Assembly: GCA_025359105.1 (NCBI GenBank)
Contig: JANYHK010000046.1
Location: forward strand, 1 to 43,543
Reading direction: 5' to 3'
Origin: Myxococcales bacterium
GTDB lineage: Bacteria > Myxococcota_A > Polyangia > Polyangiales > Polyangiaceae
DNA: 43,543 nt
Part shown: positions 1-9,126 of the stretch, one piece after another
Numbering within the stretch: the stretch's first letter is position 1
Layout of the letters: each line of letters starts with the position of its first letter
The notes under the pieces: generated by a model
What the model saw: only the letters and a program-made list of their open reading frames with translations
Databases searched by the model: none
Told to the model about the DNA's origin: nothing
Program-made: the position numbers and the translations under genes

Positions 1-1245
1 GCGCGCGCGCAGCACCACCGCGAGAACTGCGCCGACGACGACAGCACCGAGGAAGAGCGCCACCGAGGCCCCGATGTTGCGCGTTGGCTCGGCGTCGATT
101 TCGATTCGTGCGGGGAGCTTCGGCTCCGACGCGATGGCCACGGCGGCCGCGGCGTCGAGCGATGCGCTGCTGCCGATTCCGAAGACCTGGGGCGGCGCGT
201 TCTCCGACGCTCCGAGGACGCCGGAGTCGAGTGGGCGCTTGCGCTCCGCGGCGGCCGTGAGGGCGACCTGGATGGCGACGCTGCGGTGTCGGATCTTCGA
301 CGCGAGGTGCATCTTCACCAGGTCCGCCACGTGCTCCGGCGTCGCGGGTGGGCCGAGCGAACGCGCGGCGTCCTCGAGCGTCGCGCGCATCCCCTCGGCC
401 GTCGAGAACCGCACCTTGGGATCGATGGCGAGGGCCTTGCTCACGATGAACCGCACCAGCGTCGGCACGCGATCGGGCAGCGGCTCCGGCATCGCCCCGG
501 TTGCCCGCGCCGCGATCCCCTGGCGCACGGTCAGGCTCGCGTACGGCGCGACGCCGGCGCACAGCTCGTAGAGGACGGCCCCGAGCGACCACACGTCGGC
601 CCGCCGGTCGACCGGACGGCCCAGCGAGATCTCCGGGGCGACGAGGTCGACGCGGGCGCGGATCTCCGACGTCTTCGTCTCGTCGAGAACGCCGACGCGC
701 GCCTTGGCGAGCCCGAAATCGATGACCTTGATCATCCCTGTCGTCGAGACCAGGAGGTTGCTGAGCGAGAGGTTGCGGTGCACGATCTCCAGCGGGGCGT
801 CGTCGTCGCCGCGCGCCTCGTGCGCCGCGTGCATACCCGAGCATGCGTCGACGAGCACGCGCAGCGCTATCGGGATCGGGAAGGAATGACCGGCCTGGAG
901 GACCGCGCGGTTCAGCGTCTCGAGCGAATCGCCGTCCACCCACTCCATGACGAAGTAGAGAAAGCCCCTCGCCTCGCCCAGATCCCGGGTCTGCGCGACG
1001 TTGTCGTGCTGAACCCTCGCCGCGAGGCGCGCCTCGTCGAGGAACGTGCGGCGCTGGCGCTCGCTCTGCGTGGGGTCGGGCAGGATGACCTTGACCGCGA
1101 CGAGGCGCTCGAAGCCTCGCTTGCCCGACAAGCGCGCGAGCCAGACCGAGCTCGTTTGCCCCTCCGCGATGGCGTAGAGCAGCTCGTACTGATCGAGGCG
1201 CAGCCCCGGCTCGAGTCGCGCTGCCTTCGACGCATCCCTTCCCAA
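1..1245 (-). CDS. Ser/Thr protein kinase-like membrane protein, probable pseudokinase (C-terminus outside window)
   Basis: The reverse strand encodes a Hanks-type kinase fold over about 415 visible residues. Lys52 (VAVK), an alpha-C Glu (FLDEARL), Asp176 of DFG, an APE motif (DLVAPE) and the DVWSLG segment are all recognisable. The catalytic loop reads H156-R157-N158-LSLSN instead of HRDxKxxN, so the catalytic Asp is Asn. The glycine loop (AEGQTSSV) is also poor. After the kinase domain comes a linker and then a hydrophobic stretch (ALFLGAVVVGAVLAVVL) near base 20, probably a membrane anchor with an outer domain beyond the window. No ATG fits; a TTG at 1245 with GGTAGGA upstream is the best start, because an in-frame TAG lies just before it. 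Kinase fold: sure. Loss of activity: inferred from the residues. Confidence 0.85.
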   Translation of the reverse strand, partial: MGRDASKAARLEPGLRLDQYELLYAIAEGQTSSVWLARLSGKRGFERLVAVKVILPDPTQSERQRRTFLDEARLAARVQHDNVAQTRDLGEARGFLYFVMEWVDGDSLETLNRAVLQAGHSFPIPIALRVLVDACSGMHAAHEARGDDDAPLEIVHRNLSLSNLLVSTTGMIKVIDFGLAKARVGVLDETKTSEIRARVDLVAPEISLGRPVDRRADVWSLGAVLYELCAGVAPYASLTVRQGIAARATGAMPEPLPDRVPTLVRFIVSKALAIDPKVRFSTAEGMRATLEDAARSLGPPATPEHVADLVKMHLASKIRHRSVAIQVALTAAAERKRPLDSGVLGASENAPPQVFGIGSSASLDAAAAVAIASEPKLPARIEIDAEPTRNIGASVALFLGAVVVGAVLAVVLRAR

Positions 1246-1346
1246 GCGCCCATCCTACCCGGTGATGCGACGGTCCGGCTAGGCGCTAGGCGAGCGGCGT
1301 CAAGACACCGCGCTCGGCCTACCGTCCTGCGCTGGCGCGAACCGGC

Positions 1347-2348
1347 TCACTTGCTGAGCTCGGCGACGATCTCCCTGGCGAGCTTCTTCGCGTCTGCGAC
1401 CTTGTCGACCGGCAGCGAGATGGCGCCGACGACGGGATGCCCGCCGCCGCCGTGGCGCTCGCAGATCTTCGCGATGTTGTGCGTGCGCGTCTGGTTGCAC
1501 CACGGGTTGAAGCCGATGCTGATCTTGAGCTTGCCCTTGCCGCGCGAGACGAGCACCGAGTACGCGCTGTCCGGGTAGAGCGCGTAGGTGACGAACTTGC
1601 CGGCGACCTCGAGCTCGATGTCGGTCAAATCCACCAGCACGACGTTGTTCGACTCGACCGCGTGGGCGCGCACGAGTTCGACGAACGCGTGGTGGCCCTC
1701 GTAGAGCGGTGCGAACGCCTTCGCGATGTCGGCGCCGCGCGCGACATCCATGATGGGCTCCTCGAGGAGGCGCGGCACCATCCGGGTGAGGAAGGCGTCG
1801 TCCCCCAGGTTCTCGACGACGGTCATGAGCTGGAGGACCGGCTCGCTGCGCTCGACGGCCATCTTGGCGCTGGGGAACGACGCGGTGTCGATCATGTCCG
1901 CCCACCGCACCAGCTCCGCGAGGGGCGCCGCGTCTAGGCCGAAGCGCGCGGCGCCGACATCGGTGATGAGCTTTGTGCACGAGCCGTACGCGCCGTCATG
2001 AAAGACACTGCGCTCACCGTCCACCACCGCGGCGCGGGCGTCGTAGGTGGACTTGTCGTCCGGCGACGGGAACGCGCTCACGTGGTGGTCGAAGTACCAG
2101 GTGAGCTTCGGCGACGTGGAAAATCGAAAATCGAGGACCGCGTTCACGTCACCGTCGAGCAGCTTCGGATCGACGCCGTTCTGTCCGGGACCGTAGCCGA
2201 GCCCGTGGTACGCGAACGTGAACGCCTCGTTCGGGTAGACGTGGCGGAGGAGCCGCGTGAAGAGCGCGGCCGAGCACATGCCGTCGAAGCAATGGCCATG
2301 GGTCGCGACGACGACGCGCCTGCCGGCGGGAGCGGTGGGCTCGGGCAT
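1347..2348 (-). CDS. DHH-family phosphoesterase
   Basis: This 333-residue protein has the two-domain layout of DHH phosphoesterases. Motif I is THGHCFDGMCSA (residues 16-27), the family signature is Asp86-His87-His88, and a C-terminal GGGGHP (300-305) matches the DHHA1 substrate-binding loop. Family members are Mn-dependent enzymes that hydrolyse short oligonucleotides, cyclic dinucleotides or pAp; the substrate here cannot be told. His19 stands where the usual HxDxDG motif has its first Asp, so one metal ligand may be changed. There is no signal peptide, so it is probably cytosolic. It is transcribed away from the VOC gene at 2419, with 70 bases between the two starts. Confidence 0.85.
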   Translation of the reverse strand: MPEPTAPAGRRVVVATHGHCFDGMCSAALFTRLLRHVYPNEAFTFAYHGLGYGPGQNGVDPKLLDGDVNAVLDFRFSTSPKLTWYFDHHVSAFPSPDDKSTYDARAAVVDGERSVFHDGAYGSCTKLITDVGAARFGLDAAPLAELVRWADMIDTASFPSAKMAVERSEPVLQLMTVVENLGDDAFLTRMVPRLLEEPIMDVARGADIAKAFAPLYEGHHAFVELVRAHAVESNNVVLVDLTDIELEVAGKFVTYALYPDSAYSVLVSRGKGKLKISIGFNPWCNQTRTHNIAKICERHGGGGHPVVGAISLPVDKVADAKKLAREIVAELSK

Positions 2349-2418
2349 GCCTGGGACTTACCACACCACCCCGCCGGCCCCAACGCGCGCGCTTCTTGTT
2401 ACCGTGGCCCTTCCCGCG

Positions 2419-2763
2419 ATGCGCATCCATCACGTCGCCCTCCGCACCCTCGACCTGCCGCGCCTCGAGGCGTTCTATGCCGGCGTCCTCGGGCTCGAGA
2501 TCACGGGTCGGACCGGCGAGACGAGCGTATGGCTCCGCGCCGGCGACGCCATCTTGATGCTCGAGCGCGCGGCGGCGGGCGAGCCGGGGGTGCAGGCGGG
2601 GACGATGGAGATGGTCGCGTTCGCGATCACGAAAGAACAACGTGCAGAGTACATGCGCCGGCTGGCCACCGCGGGGATCGCCTTGGAATCCGAGACGGCG
2701 CACACACTCTACGTCCGCGATCCCGATGGGCGCCGCGTCGGCCTCAGTCACTATCCGGAGTGA
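2419..2763 (+). CDS. VOC (glyoxalase/bleomycin-resistance-like) superfamily protein
   Basis: The 114-residue product begins MRIHHVALRTLDLPRLEAFY and ends VRDPDGRRVGLSHYPE. This is the typical single VOC module of two beta-alpha-beta-beta-beta units, starting with the HHVALR strand and ending with the DPDG turn. Members are metal-dependent lyases, dioxygenases or drug-binding proteins; this one cannot be assigned a substrate. I chose the ATG at 2419 because the frame upstream (from 2257) overlaps the divergent phosphoesterase gene and adds sequence unlike the family. The length fits a one-module VOC protein. Confidence 0.8.
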   Translation: MRIHHVALRTLDLPRLEAFYAGVLGLEITGRTGETSVWLRAGDAILMLERAAAGEPGVQAGTMEMVAFAITKEQRAEYMRRLATAGIALESETAHTLYVRDPDGRRVGLSHYPE

Positions 2764-2783
2764 GGTTGGTGACGCCGCGCGAC

Positions 2784-3323
2784 TCATTCGAGCGCGGGAT
2801 TCACCGGACAGTCCTTGGAGGGCCCCTCTTCGTCGGAAACGCGGACGACGGGCGACGGCACACCGGGCACGTGGGCGTGGCAAGACGTGCACGATGGCTC
2901 GCTGCCCGGGATCGCGCCGAGCATCTCCTTCGCCGAGGACCCGCGGGGCACGACGCGCACCAACACCGGAAACACCGGGCTCCAGGCGTCGGGGGTGACG
3001 AAGAAGTTGCCGACGCAGTTGGTGCGCACGGCGAACTTCGTCCCCTTGGAATCCACCAGGTCCACCTCCGCGTGGAAAACGCCGACGGTCCCCGACGCCT
3101 CGGCGAAGATGGTTCCGGCAAGGGAGAAGGGGCTCGCGGACCCCTGCGGCCGATGGCATGTCGTGCACGGCTGCCCGGCCCGGTGGAACTCCCCCACCGG
3201 GACCCCAGTCGTCTCGGGCCCGAGGCGAGCGATCTCGTCGGCGTACGGGGAGTGGCTACACGAGGCCAGCGCCAGGAAGAGCCCGACGCGGAGTCCAGCG
3301 CACGTCGCCGACGCGATCTTCAT
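2784..3323 (-). CDS. Di-haem c-type cytochrome lipoprotein
   Basis: The protein is 179 residues. It starts with a short signal sequence and a lipobox (LALASC, Cys22), so it is probably a lipoprotein. Two CxxCH haem-c motifs follow: C53-TT-C56-H57 and C145-TS-C148-H149. Between them is a beta-rich stretch (SPFSLAGTIFAEASG...VGVFHAEVDLVDSKG) of carboxypeptidase-regulatory-like character, common in exported cytochrome proteins of this phylum. The Met at 3323 starts a credible signal peptide; upstream in-frame sequence overlaps the promoter region of the sigma gene. It is divergent from the sigma factor operon at 3526, which itself encodes a di-haem cytochrome, so the two may share regulation. 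Its redox partner is unknown. Confidence 0.8.
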   Translation of the reverse strand: MKIASATCAGLRVGLFLALASCSHSPYADEIARLGPETTGVPVGEFHRAGQPCTTCHRPQGSASPFSLAGTIFAEASGTVGVFHAEVDLVDSKGTKFAVRTNCVGNFFVTPDAWSPVFPVLVRVVPRGSSAKEMLGAIPGSEPSCTSCHAHVPGVPSPVVRVSDEEGPSKDCPVNPALE

Positions 3324-3525
3324 CGTGGCTTGGTCGCCGACGCCCACTGCACCGATCGCGCTTTTGTGAAATCGACGAGCCGCGGCGCGAGAAGCTGAGG
3401 GGGACCGATCGTTTTCGTCCCAGCGGTGACCAACCCCCCATGTGGACCTCCCCGCTTGCCGGCGTCGGCGTCCAGGGCCACCCTCGCTTTCGGACGGGGA
3501 ATGCCGTATCCCCTCGGCCGGTCGC
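3324..3525. promoter_or_regulatory. Divergent intergenic region, cytochrome lipoprotein / ECF sigma operon
   Basis: These 202 bases lie between opposing starts and must contain both promoters. I see no strong inverted repeat and no clear sigma-70 boxes. ECF operons are often autoregulated, so an ECF-type promoter shared by both directions is possible but was not identified. Confidence 0.4.
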
Positions 3526-4128
3526 ATGAATCGCGCCGTGAACCAGGCGAGCGCAACGCTCGGGCCACTCAGCCGAACGTCGGAGCCGCCGGCGTCCGGC
3601 GAGGTGCTCGCGTGGGGCGAGGTCGTACGCACCGTGCATGTGCACATGCGCTCGATCGTCGGGCCGACGCCAGAGCTCGAGGACCTCACCCAGGCGGCGC
3701 TCGAGCAGGTCGTCCGCGCGCTGCCGCGGTTCGAGGGGCGCTCGCAGTGGACGACGTTCACTTACCGCATCTGTGTGCACGTCGCGATGAACCACTGGCG
3801 CTGGTACAAGCGCTGGCTGCGGCGGTTCCGCGTCGGAACCGACGACGCCCCCGAGCCGGAGACACCTCGCGAGGACGAGCCCGCGGCGCTGTCGGTAGAG
3901 CGTGAGCGCGCGCGGCGGCTGCACGCGGCCCTCGGGCACCTCGCGCCGGGCAAGCGTCTCGTCGTCATGCTCGCCGACTTCGAAGGGCTCCCCGCGTCGC
4001 AGATCGCGGACATCCTTGGCTGCGCGGAGCCCACCGTGCGTTCGCGTCTTCGCCAAGCGCGCCTCGATCTTGCCGCGCGGCTCGGCAAAGATCCGTTGTT
4101 CGCCCAGATCGACGAGGAGGCGCGATGA
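3526..4128 (+). CDS. ECF-type RNA polymerase sigma factor
   Basis: The 200-residue protein has the two sigma-70 domains of an ECF factor. Region 2 covers the segment ELEDLTQAALEQVVRALPRF and a WTTFTYRICVHVAMNHWRW stretch that would open promoter DNA. Region 4 is a helix-turn-helix (LPASQIADILGCAEPTVRSR) near residues 150-185. The start MNRAVN at 3526 was chosen because the upstream extension is Arg/Pro-rich and unlike the family. Its stop overlaps the next gene by four bases (ATGA), and that gene is its likely anti-sigma factor. The stimulus is unknown; cytochrome genes on both sides suggest a redox or envelope signal (inference). Confidence 0.9.
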   Translation: MNRAVNQASATLGPLSRTSEPPASGEVLAWGEVVRTVHVHMRSIVGPTPELEDLTQAALEQVVRALPRFEGRSQWTTFTYRICVHVAMNHWRWYKRWLRRFRVGTDDAPEPETPREDEPAALSVERERARRLHAALGHLAPGKRLVVMLADFEGLPASQIADILGCAEPTVRSRLRQARLDLAARLGKDPLFAQIDEEAR

Positions 4129-5429
4129 CCGCGTGTGGGTTCGACGCCGATGTGATCCTGTCAGGGCTCGCGGACGACGCGGCGAGCGACGAGCGTGCCC
4201 GCGTCGAGGAGCATCTCGGTGCGTGCGCGACCTGCCGGGCGGCTGCCGCGGTGCACGGGCGTGCTCGGCGGGCGTGGAACGACGAGATGGTGCGGGACGA
4301 CGCGTTCGCGCGGGCTCGGCGGGAGCTGCGACTCTTCGCGCCGCGTCGCACGCGGACGCCGATGCTTGGGCCGTTGGCCTACGTCGCGCTCGGGGCTGCG
4401 ATCGCGCTCCTCGGTGTCGACCTCTGGACGCGACGCGGCGCTCCCGGGCTTCCGCCGCCCTCCGCGGGCGCGCCGCAGGCGGCGCAGGCGAGCGTCCCGG
4501 CGGGGGCGAACGACGCGGTGGGGACGGTGCACCTGCACGCGCCACTGCCGGTCGTGCGGGCCGTCGTTATCCGCAACTGCGCGGGGTGCGTGCGGGCATC
4601 CGGCGCGGCGGGCGCGAGCAGCGACCCCGTCGCGGCGGGATCCGCCATGGACAGCGCCAGCGCCATCGACGTGCCGCGCGGCGCGACCCTGCTGGTCGGG
4701 TGGGGAGTGACCGATGGCGTCGTCGAATCGACGTCCGGCGTCGACGTGACGGGCCCCGCGCGCGTTCGTGCCGCCGCCGACGCCGCTGGGGCGATCGTGC
4801 TCGACCAGGGCACCGCGACCGCCGATACGCGCACCCGCGGCGAGGTTCGGACCGCGATCGTGCGCACCGTAGGCGACAACGCTTCGTGGCGGGTCGAGGT
4901 GGTCGGCGATCGAACACAGATCGAAGTACTCCGCGGCACGGTCTCCGTCGAAGGGGGACCTGGCGGACCACGTATCCTCTCGACCGGGGAACGGCTTGGC
5001 ATCGAGCCACCCAGCCGCGTCGCGCGCCCCGTGGTCACAGACGTCGATCCCACGGCTCCGCTCCCCCTGCCGCCTCCTCCTGCTGCCCGCGGCGCGGAAG
5101 ACGCGGCTGCTTTCGACGCGGCGCGCAGCGCGGCGCTCGCCGCCGGCTCGAATCGGGATGCGATCGCCGTGTGGCGCCGTTACCTGGCGCAAAACCCGGG
5201 GCGCCCGCACGCCGACGTCGCGATGGCGGAGCTGGCAAACGTGCTTCTCGACATGGGGAACGCCGTGGAGGCGCGCGTCGTCGTCGACGCGCTCGCGGCG
5301 CGGCCGTCCGTCCCCGAGGCCGAGGCAGGCCTCGATCGCGCGCGCGGGCGCCTCCTGTCGCACGCGGCGACCGAGTGCCTCGCCCACGACCTGCGCACGG
5401 TGTGCCGCGAGGCCGGCGCAGAAAAGTAG
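4125..5429 (+). CDS. Anti-sigma factor: zinc-finger, membrane segment, FecR-like and TPR-like parts
   Basis: The 434-residue protein begins with an anti-sigma zinc-finger motif (H30, C34, C37 in HLGACATC). A transmembrane helix follows at about 81-101. The outer part holds a FecR-like beta domain at roughly 150-290 (LLVGWGVTDGV... through VEVLRGTVSVEGGPGG, then STGERLGI). The C-terminal third (about 325-430) is helical and resembles tetratricopeptide repeats. This layout is known for membrane anti-sigma factors that hold an ECF sigma factor until an envelope signal arrives. The ATGA overlap with the sigma gene indicates translational coupling. The di-haem cytochrome gene starts 32 bases downstream and is probably in the same operon. 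Confidence 0.85.
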   Translation: MTACGFDADVILSGLADDAASDERARVEEHLGACATCRAAAAVHGRARRAWNDEMVRDDAFARARRELRLFAPRRTRTPMLGPLAYVALGAAIALLGVDLWTRRGAPGLPPPSAGAPQAAQASVPAGANDAVGTVHLHAPLPVVRAVVIRNCAGCVRASGAAGASSDPVAAGSAMDSASAIDVPRGATLLVGWGVTDGVVESTSGVDVTGPARVRAAADAAGAIVLDQGTATADTRTRGEVRTAIVRTVGDNASWRVEVVGDRTQIEVLRGTVSVEGGPGGPRILSTGERLGIEPPSRVARPVVTDVDPTAPLPLPPPPAARGAEDAAAFDAARSAALAAGSNRDAIAVWRRYLAQNPGRPHADVAMAELANVLLDMGNAVEARVVVDALAARPSVPEAEAGLDRARGRLLSHAATECLAHDLRTVCREAGAEK

Positions 5430-5461
5430 ATCGGCGAGCCGCGGCCGGTGACTCACTGAGC

Positions 5462-7276
5462 ATGCGATACGGTCACCGCCTGGCGCTCTCCCTGTTGCTG
5501 CTCGGCGCGTGCGCCGTGGAGCCCGAGTTCGAGCCCGCCGCGCAGCACCCGACGCCTCTCGCCATCGACTACGGATTCAACGGGCCCGACTCGCTCGGGG
5601 AGACGGTCGTGCCGCGCGATGCACCACCTCCGCCCATCTCCGGGGGGACATTGGCGGCCCTCGGCGCGCACATGGTGGTGGCCGCCGATCCCGACCGCGA
5701 CGCAGTGTACATCGTCGACCTCGCTACCCGCTCCGTCGCCACCGTCGCGCTCGAGATCGGCGACGAGCCCGGCCGCGTCGCGATCGATCCGCGGGGGCTC
5801 GCGCACGTCGCGCTCCGCAGGGCCGGTGCGATCGTGTCGATCGACACGGTGACCGCCCGCGTGCGAATGCGCCGCGCCGTGTGCGCTGCGCCCCGCGGCA
5901 TCGCTTACGACGCGGCACAGGATGCGCTCGTCGTCGCTTGTGTCGGCGGGGAGCTCGTTGCGGTCCCCGCGCTGGGCGGAGAGTCGCGGACGATCGCGCG
6001 CGTCGACGGCGGCGACCTTCGCGACGTCGTCGTGACCCCCGACGAGCTCCTCGTGTCCCGCTTCCGGACGCCGGAGCTCGTTCATGTCACCCGTGACGGA
6101 ACGGTCGGACGTCGCGAGCGCCCCGACGGCACGACGTCCAAACGCGAGCCGGCCATCGCGTGGCGCACGATCCCGCTCCCCGGTGGCGGCGCGGCGATGG
6201 TTCACCACCTCGCGCGGGTCGAGATTCCGCCTCCGCCACCGCGCAGCGGCGGGAATTACTACGGACCACCCCCGCCCCCTCCCGTCGCGTCCCTCGGCGA
6301 AGACACCGGCGCCGGCGACGGCTGTGATGCGGCGGTCGTCGACTACGCGCTGAGCATCTTCCCCGCCACCGCGCCGCCGCTGCGCATGGTCCGAGCCGTG
6401 CTGCCCGTCGACGTCGCCGTCTCCCCCGACGGTCATTCGTTCTCCGTGGTGGCGGCGGGCAACGCATACAACTCGGGGTTTCACAGCCTCTACACCGTCG
6501 GCGCCAGCGACCCCGGCCCGTGCGCGGCGCTCGTACCGCGCACGATCCCCTACGGGGAAGCGACCGCCGTGACGTACGCCGGCGACGACCTCGTCGTTCA
6601 GCTACGCGAGCCCGCCGTGCTGCAACTCGTGGGCAAGGGGATCACGATCCCGCTGTCCGCCTCCTCGCGCAAGGACACCGGGCACCTGCTCTTCCACGCC
6701 AACACGGGGCGCCTCATCGCGTGCGCGTCGTGCCACCCCGAGGGAGGCGACGACGGGCGCGTGTGGAAGCTGACCGAGGGGGCGCTTCGCACGCCTTCGC
6801 TTCGCGGCACGCTCGCTGGCACGGCGCCGTACCACTGGGGCGGCGAGCTACGGAGCCTCCCCGATCTCTTCACGACCGTGATGGTCGGTCGCATGGGGGC
6901 CAAGGCCCCGAACGACGGCCAGGTGAGCGCGCTCTCGGGTTGGCTCCAGCACCTCGCGCCGCCCCGCGCGCTCGGTACCGCGCCCGACGACGCGCGCGCG
7001 CGGGGCCAGCGGCTCTTCGAGGACCCGGTCGTCGGTTGCGCCGGCTGTCACGCGGGGGCGCACTTCACCAGCAACATGACCGTCGACGTGGGAACGGGCC
7101 GCGCCCTCCAGGTTCCTTCGCTCGTCGGCGTGGCGTGGCGCGCCCCGTACCTGCACGACGGATGTGCCGCGACGCTGCTCGATCGCTTCACCTGCGGCGG
7201 TGCGCGCCACGGGGACGTCTCGCAGCTCACGTCTGCCGATCTCGCCGATCTCGTCGCGTATCTCGAGATCCTCTGA
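5462..7276 (+). CDS. Di-haem cytochrome c peroxidase/MbnH-like lipoprotein with beta-propeller-like N-terminus
   Basis: The 604-residue protein starts with a signal sequence and lipobox (LLLLGAC, Cys17). Residues about 60-400 contain repeated strands (VYIVDLATRSVATVAL, GRVAIDPRGLAHVAL, DVAVSPDGHSF) like a YVTN/NHL-type propeller, broken by a Pro/Gly loop with two proline runs. The C-terminal 200 residues form a di-haem module: C421-xx-C424-H425 and C526-xx-C529-H530, with FTSNMTVDVG and a C-terminal LHDGCAATLLDRF segment typical of the cytochrome c peroxidase/MauG/MbnH superfamily. The start at 5462 gives a clean signal peptide; the frame is open far upstream but overlaps the sigma and anti-sigma genes. 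Probable role: exported peroxidase or electron carrier under the upstream ECF sigma factor (inference). Confidence 0.8.
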   Translation: MRYGHRLALSLLLLGACAVEPEFEPAAQHPTPLAIDYGFNGPDSLGETVVPRDAPPPPISGGTLAALGAHMVVAADPDRDAVYIVDLATRSVATVALEIGDEPGRVAIDPRGLAHVALRRAGAIVSIDTVTARVRMRRAVCAAPRGIAYDAAQDALVVACVGGELVAVPALGGESRTIARVDGGDLRDVVVTPDELLVSRFRTPELVHVTRDGTVGRRERPDGTTSKREPAIAWRTIPLPGGGAAMVHHLARVEIPPPPPRSGGNYYGPPPPPPVASLGEDTGAGDGCDAAVVDYALSIFPATAPPLRMVRAVLPVDVAVSPDGHSFSVVAAGNAYNSGFHSLYTVGASDPGPCAALVPRTIPYGEATAVTYAGDDLVVQLREPAVLQLVGKGITIPLSASSRKDTGHLLFHANTGRLIACASCHPEGGDDGRVWKLTEGALRTPSLRGTLAGTAPYHWGGELRSLPDLFTTVMVGRMGAKAPNDGQVSALSGWLQHLAPPRALGTAPDDARARGQRLFEDPVVGCAGCHAGAHFTSNMTVDVGTGRALQVPSLVGVAWRAPYLHDGCAATLLDRFTCGGARHGDVSQLTSADLADLVAYLEIL

Positions 7277-7282
7277 CCGCTC

Positions 7283-8941
7283 CTACGCGTGCGGCACGTG
7301 CACGCCCTTCGCCTTCGCGCAGGCGATAGCCTCTTCGTACCCGGCGTCCGCGTGCCGGATGACGCCCATGCCCGGATCGCTCGTCAGCACCCTGCCGAGC
7401 CGCGCCGCCGCGTCGGGCGTGCCGTCGGCGACGACGACCATCCCGGCGTGCAGGCTCATCCCCATGCCCACCCCGCCGCCGTGGTGGAAGCTGACCCAGC
7501 TCGCGCCGGCCGCCGTGTTGACGAGCGCGTTCAGGATGGCCCAGTCGGCGATGGCGTCGGAGCCATCCTTCATCGACTCGGTCTCGCGGTTCGGCGACGC
7601 GACCGAGCCGCAGTCGAGGTGATCTCGGCCGATCACGATCGGCGCCTTCACCTTGCCGGTGCGCACGAGCTCATTGAAGGCCAGTCCCACCTTGGCGCGA
7701 TCGCCGTAGCCGAGCCAGCAGATGCGTGAGGGGAGTCCCTGGAACTTCACGCGCTCCTTCGCGAGGCGCATCCACGTGGCGAGATCGGGATCGTTCGGGA
7801 CCGTCTCCAGCACGACCTGATCGGTGACGGCGATGTCCTCCGGATCGCCGGACAGCGCGACCCAGCGGAACGGCCCCTTGCCCTCGCAGAAGAGCGGGCG
7901 AATGTAGAGCGGGACGAAGCCGTGCACGTCGAAGGCGCGCGCGAAGCCGCCCTCCACGGCGCACGCGCGGATGTTGTTGCCGTAGTCGAAGACCTCGGCG
8001 CCGTCGTCCTTCCACGCGACCATCGCCTCGACCTCCTCGGCCATGCTCGCCTTGGCGCGCTCGACGTAGCCCTCGGGGTCGTCCCGGCGCAGCTCCGCGG
8101 CCTCCTCCAGGGTGAAGCCGTTGGGGATGTAGCCGTTGAGCGGATCGTGCGCGCTCGTCTGCTCGGTGACGAGATCGGGCAGGACCTTGCGGCGGCGGAG
8201 CTCGGGGTAAATCTCGGCGGCGTTGGCGCAGAGTCCGATCGAGACGGGCTTGCCCTCTTTCTTCGCCCGGTCGATGCGCGCGAGCGCGCGATCGAGATCG
8301 TCGATCCGTTCGTCGACGTAGCCCGTCTCGAGTCGCTTGGCGATGCGGGTGGGATCGACCTCGACCGCCAGGCACGACAGGCCGGCCATCGTCGCCGCGA
8401 GCGGCTGCGCCCCGCCCATCCCGCCGAGGCCGGCCGTCAGGACCCAGGCTTGCGACGCGTCGCCGGTCCGGGCGGCGCGGGCCTTGCGCGCGGCTACGAA
8501 GGTCTCGAACGTCCCCTGCAAGATCCCCTGGGTGCCGATGTAGATCCACGAGCCCGCGGTCATCTGACCGTACATGATGAGGCCGGCCGCATCGAGCTTG
8601 CGAAAGTGCTCCCACGTCGCCCACTTGCCGACGAGGTTCGAGTTGGCGATGAGCACCCGCGGGACGTCCTTGGTCGTCTTGAACTTGCCGACGGCCTTGC
8701 CCGACTGGATGAGGAGCGTCTCGTCGTTCTCGAGGTTTCGCAGCTCGCGCACGATGACATCGAACGCCGGCCAGTTGCGCGCAGCCTTCCCGATGCCGCC
8801 GTACACGACGAGATCCTCCGGGCGCTCGGCCACCTCGGGGTCGAGGTTGTTGTGGAGCATGCGGAGGGCGGCCTCCTGGATCCAGCCTTTGCAGCTGATT
8901 TCGGGGCCTCGCGGTGCACGGAGGACGCGCGGTTCGGTCAT
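7283..8941 (-). CDS. hutU: Urocanate hydratase (urocanase)
   Basis: The 552-residue protein matches urocanase in length and motifs. These include the NAD-binding [10 protein letters not shown] segment, FDYGNNIR, and the active-site region [22 protein letters not shown] with the conserved Cys. It converts trans-urocanate and water to 4-imidazolone-5-propanoate, the second step of histidine degradation, using tightly bound NAD+ as electrophile. Start choice: [12 protein letters not shown] at 8941 rather than the Met six codons upstream. No hutH, hutI or hutC is next to it, so the rest of the Hut pathway must be elsewhere. It is divergent from the histidine kinase at 9127, and its stop lies six bases from the cytochrome gene's stop (convergent). 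Confidence 0.96.
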   Translation of the reverse strand: MTEPRVLRAPRGPEISCKGWIQEAALRMLHNNLDPEVAERPEDLVVYGGIGKAARNWPAFDVIVRELRNLENDETLLIQSGKAVGKFKTTKDVPRVLIANSNLVGKWATWEHFRKLDAAGLIMYGQMTAGSWIYIGTQGILQGTFETFVAARKARAARTGDASQAWVLTAGLGGMGGAQPLAATMAGLSCLAVEVDPTRIAKRLETGYVDERIDDLDRALARIDRAKKEGKPVSIGLCANAAEIYPELRRRKVLPDLVTEQTSAHDPLNGYIPNGFTLEEAAELRRDDPEGYVERAKASMAEEVEAMVAWKDDGAEVFDYGNNIRACAVEGGFARAFDVHGFVPLYIRPLFCEGKGPFRWVALSGDPEDIAVTDQVVLETVPNDPDLATWMRLAKERVKFQGLPSRICWLGYGDRAKVGLAFNELVRTGKVKAPIVIGRDHLDCGSVASPNRETESMKDGSDAIADWAILNALVNTAAGASWVSFHHGGGVGMGMSLHAGMVVVADGTPDAAARLGRVLTSDPGMGVIRHADAGYEEAIACAKAKGVHVPHA

Positions 8942-9126
8942 GACGCCGTGGCGTACCACTCGGGCCAGCAGGGGCGCCAGGAGAGATCCACGCGGCCTCC
9001 CCCTCGGGCCCTGGCATCGGTGTTTGGGCTGCCCCGGCGCGAAGTTGGACCTGGCGCCCGGAGACGGCTAATTTCAAGCTGGGGGCCCCACTGAAACCAG
9101 GCAACGAAGGACGCGCCACCGTCACC

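Noticed and set aside
3902-5461. An in-frame extension upstream of the di-haem cytochrome gene.
   Set aside because: It overlaps the sigma and anti-sigma genes and reads as Arg-rich noise; the ATG at 5462 gives a signal peptide.
8942-9126. The histidine kinase as a regulator of hutU.
   Set aside because: They are only divergent neighbours; hut genes are usually controlled by HutC or similar, and no evidence links the kinase.
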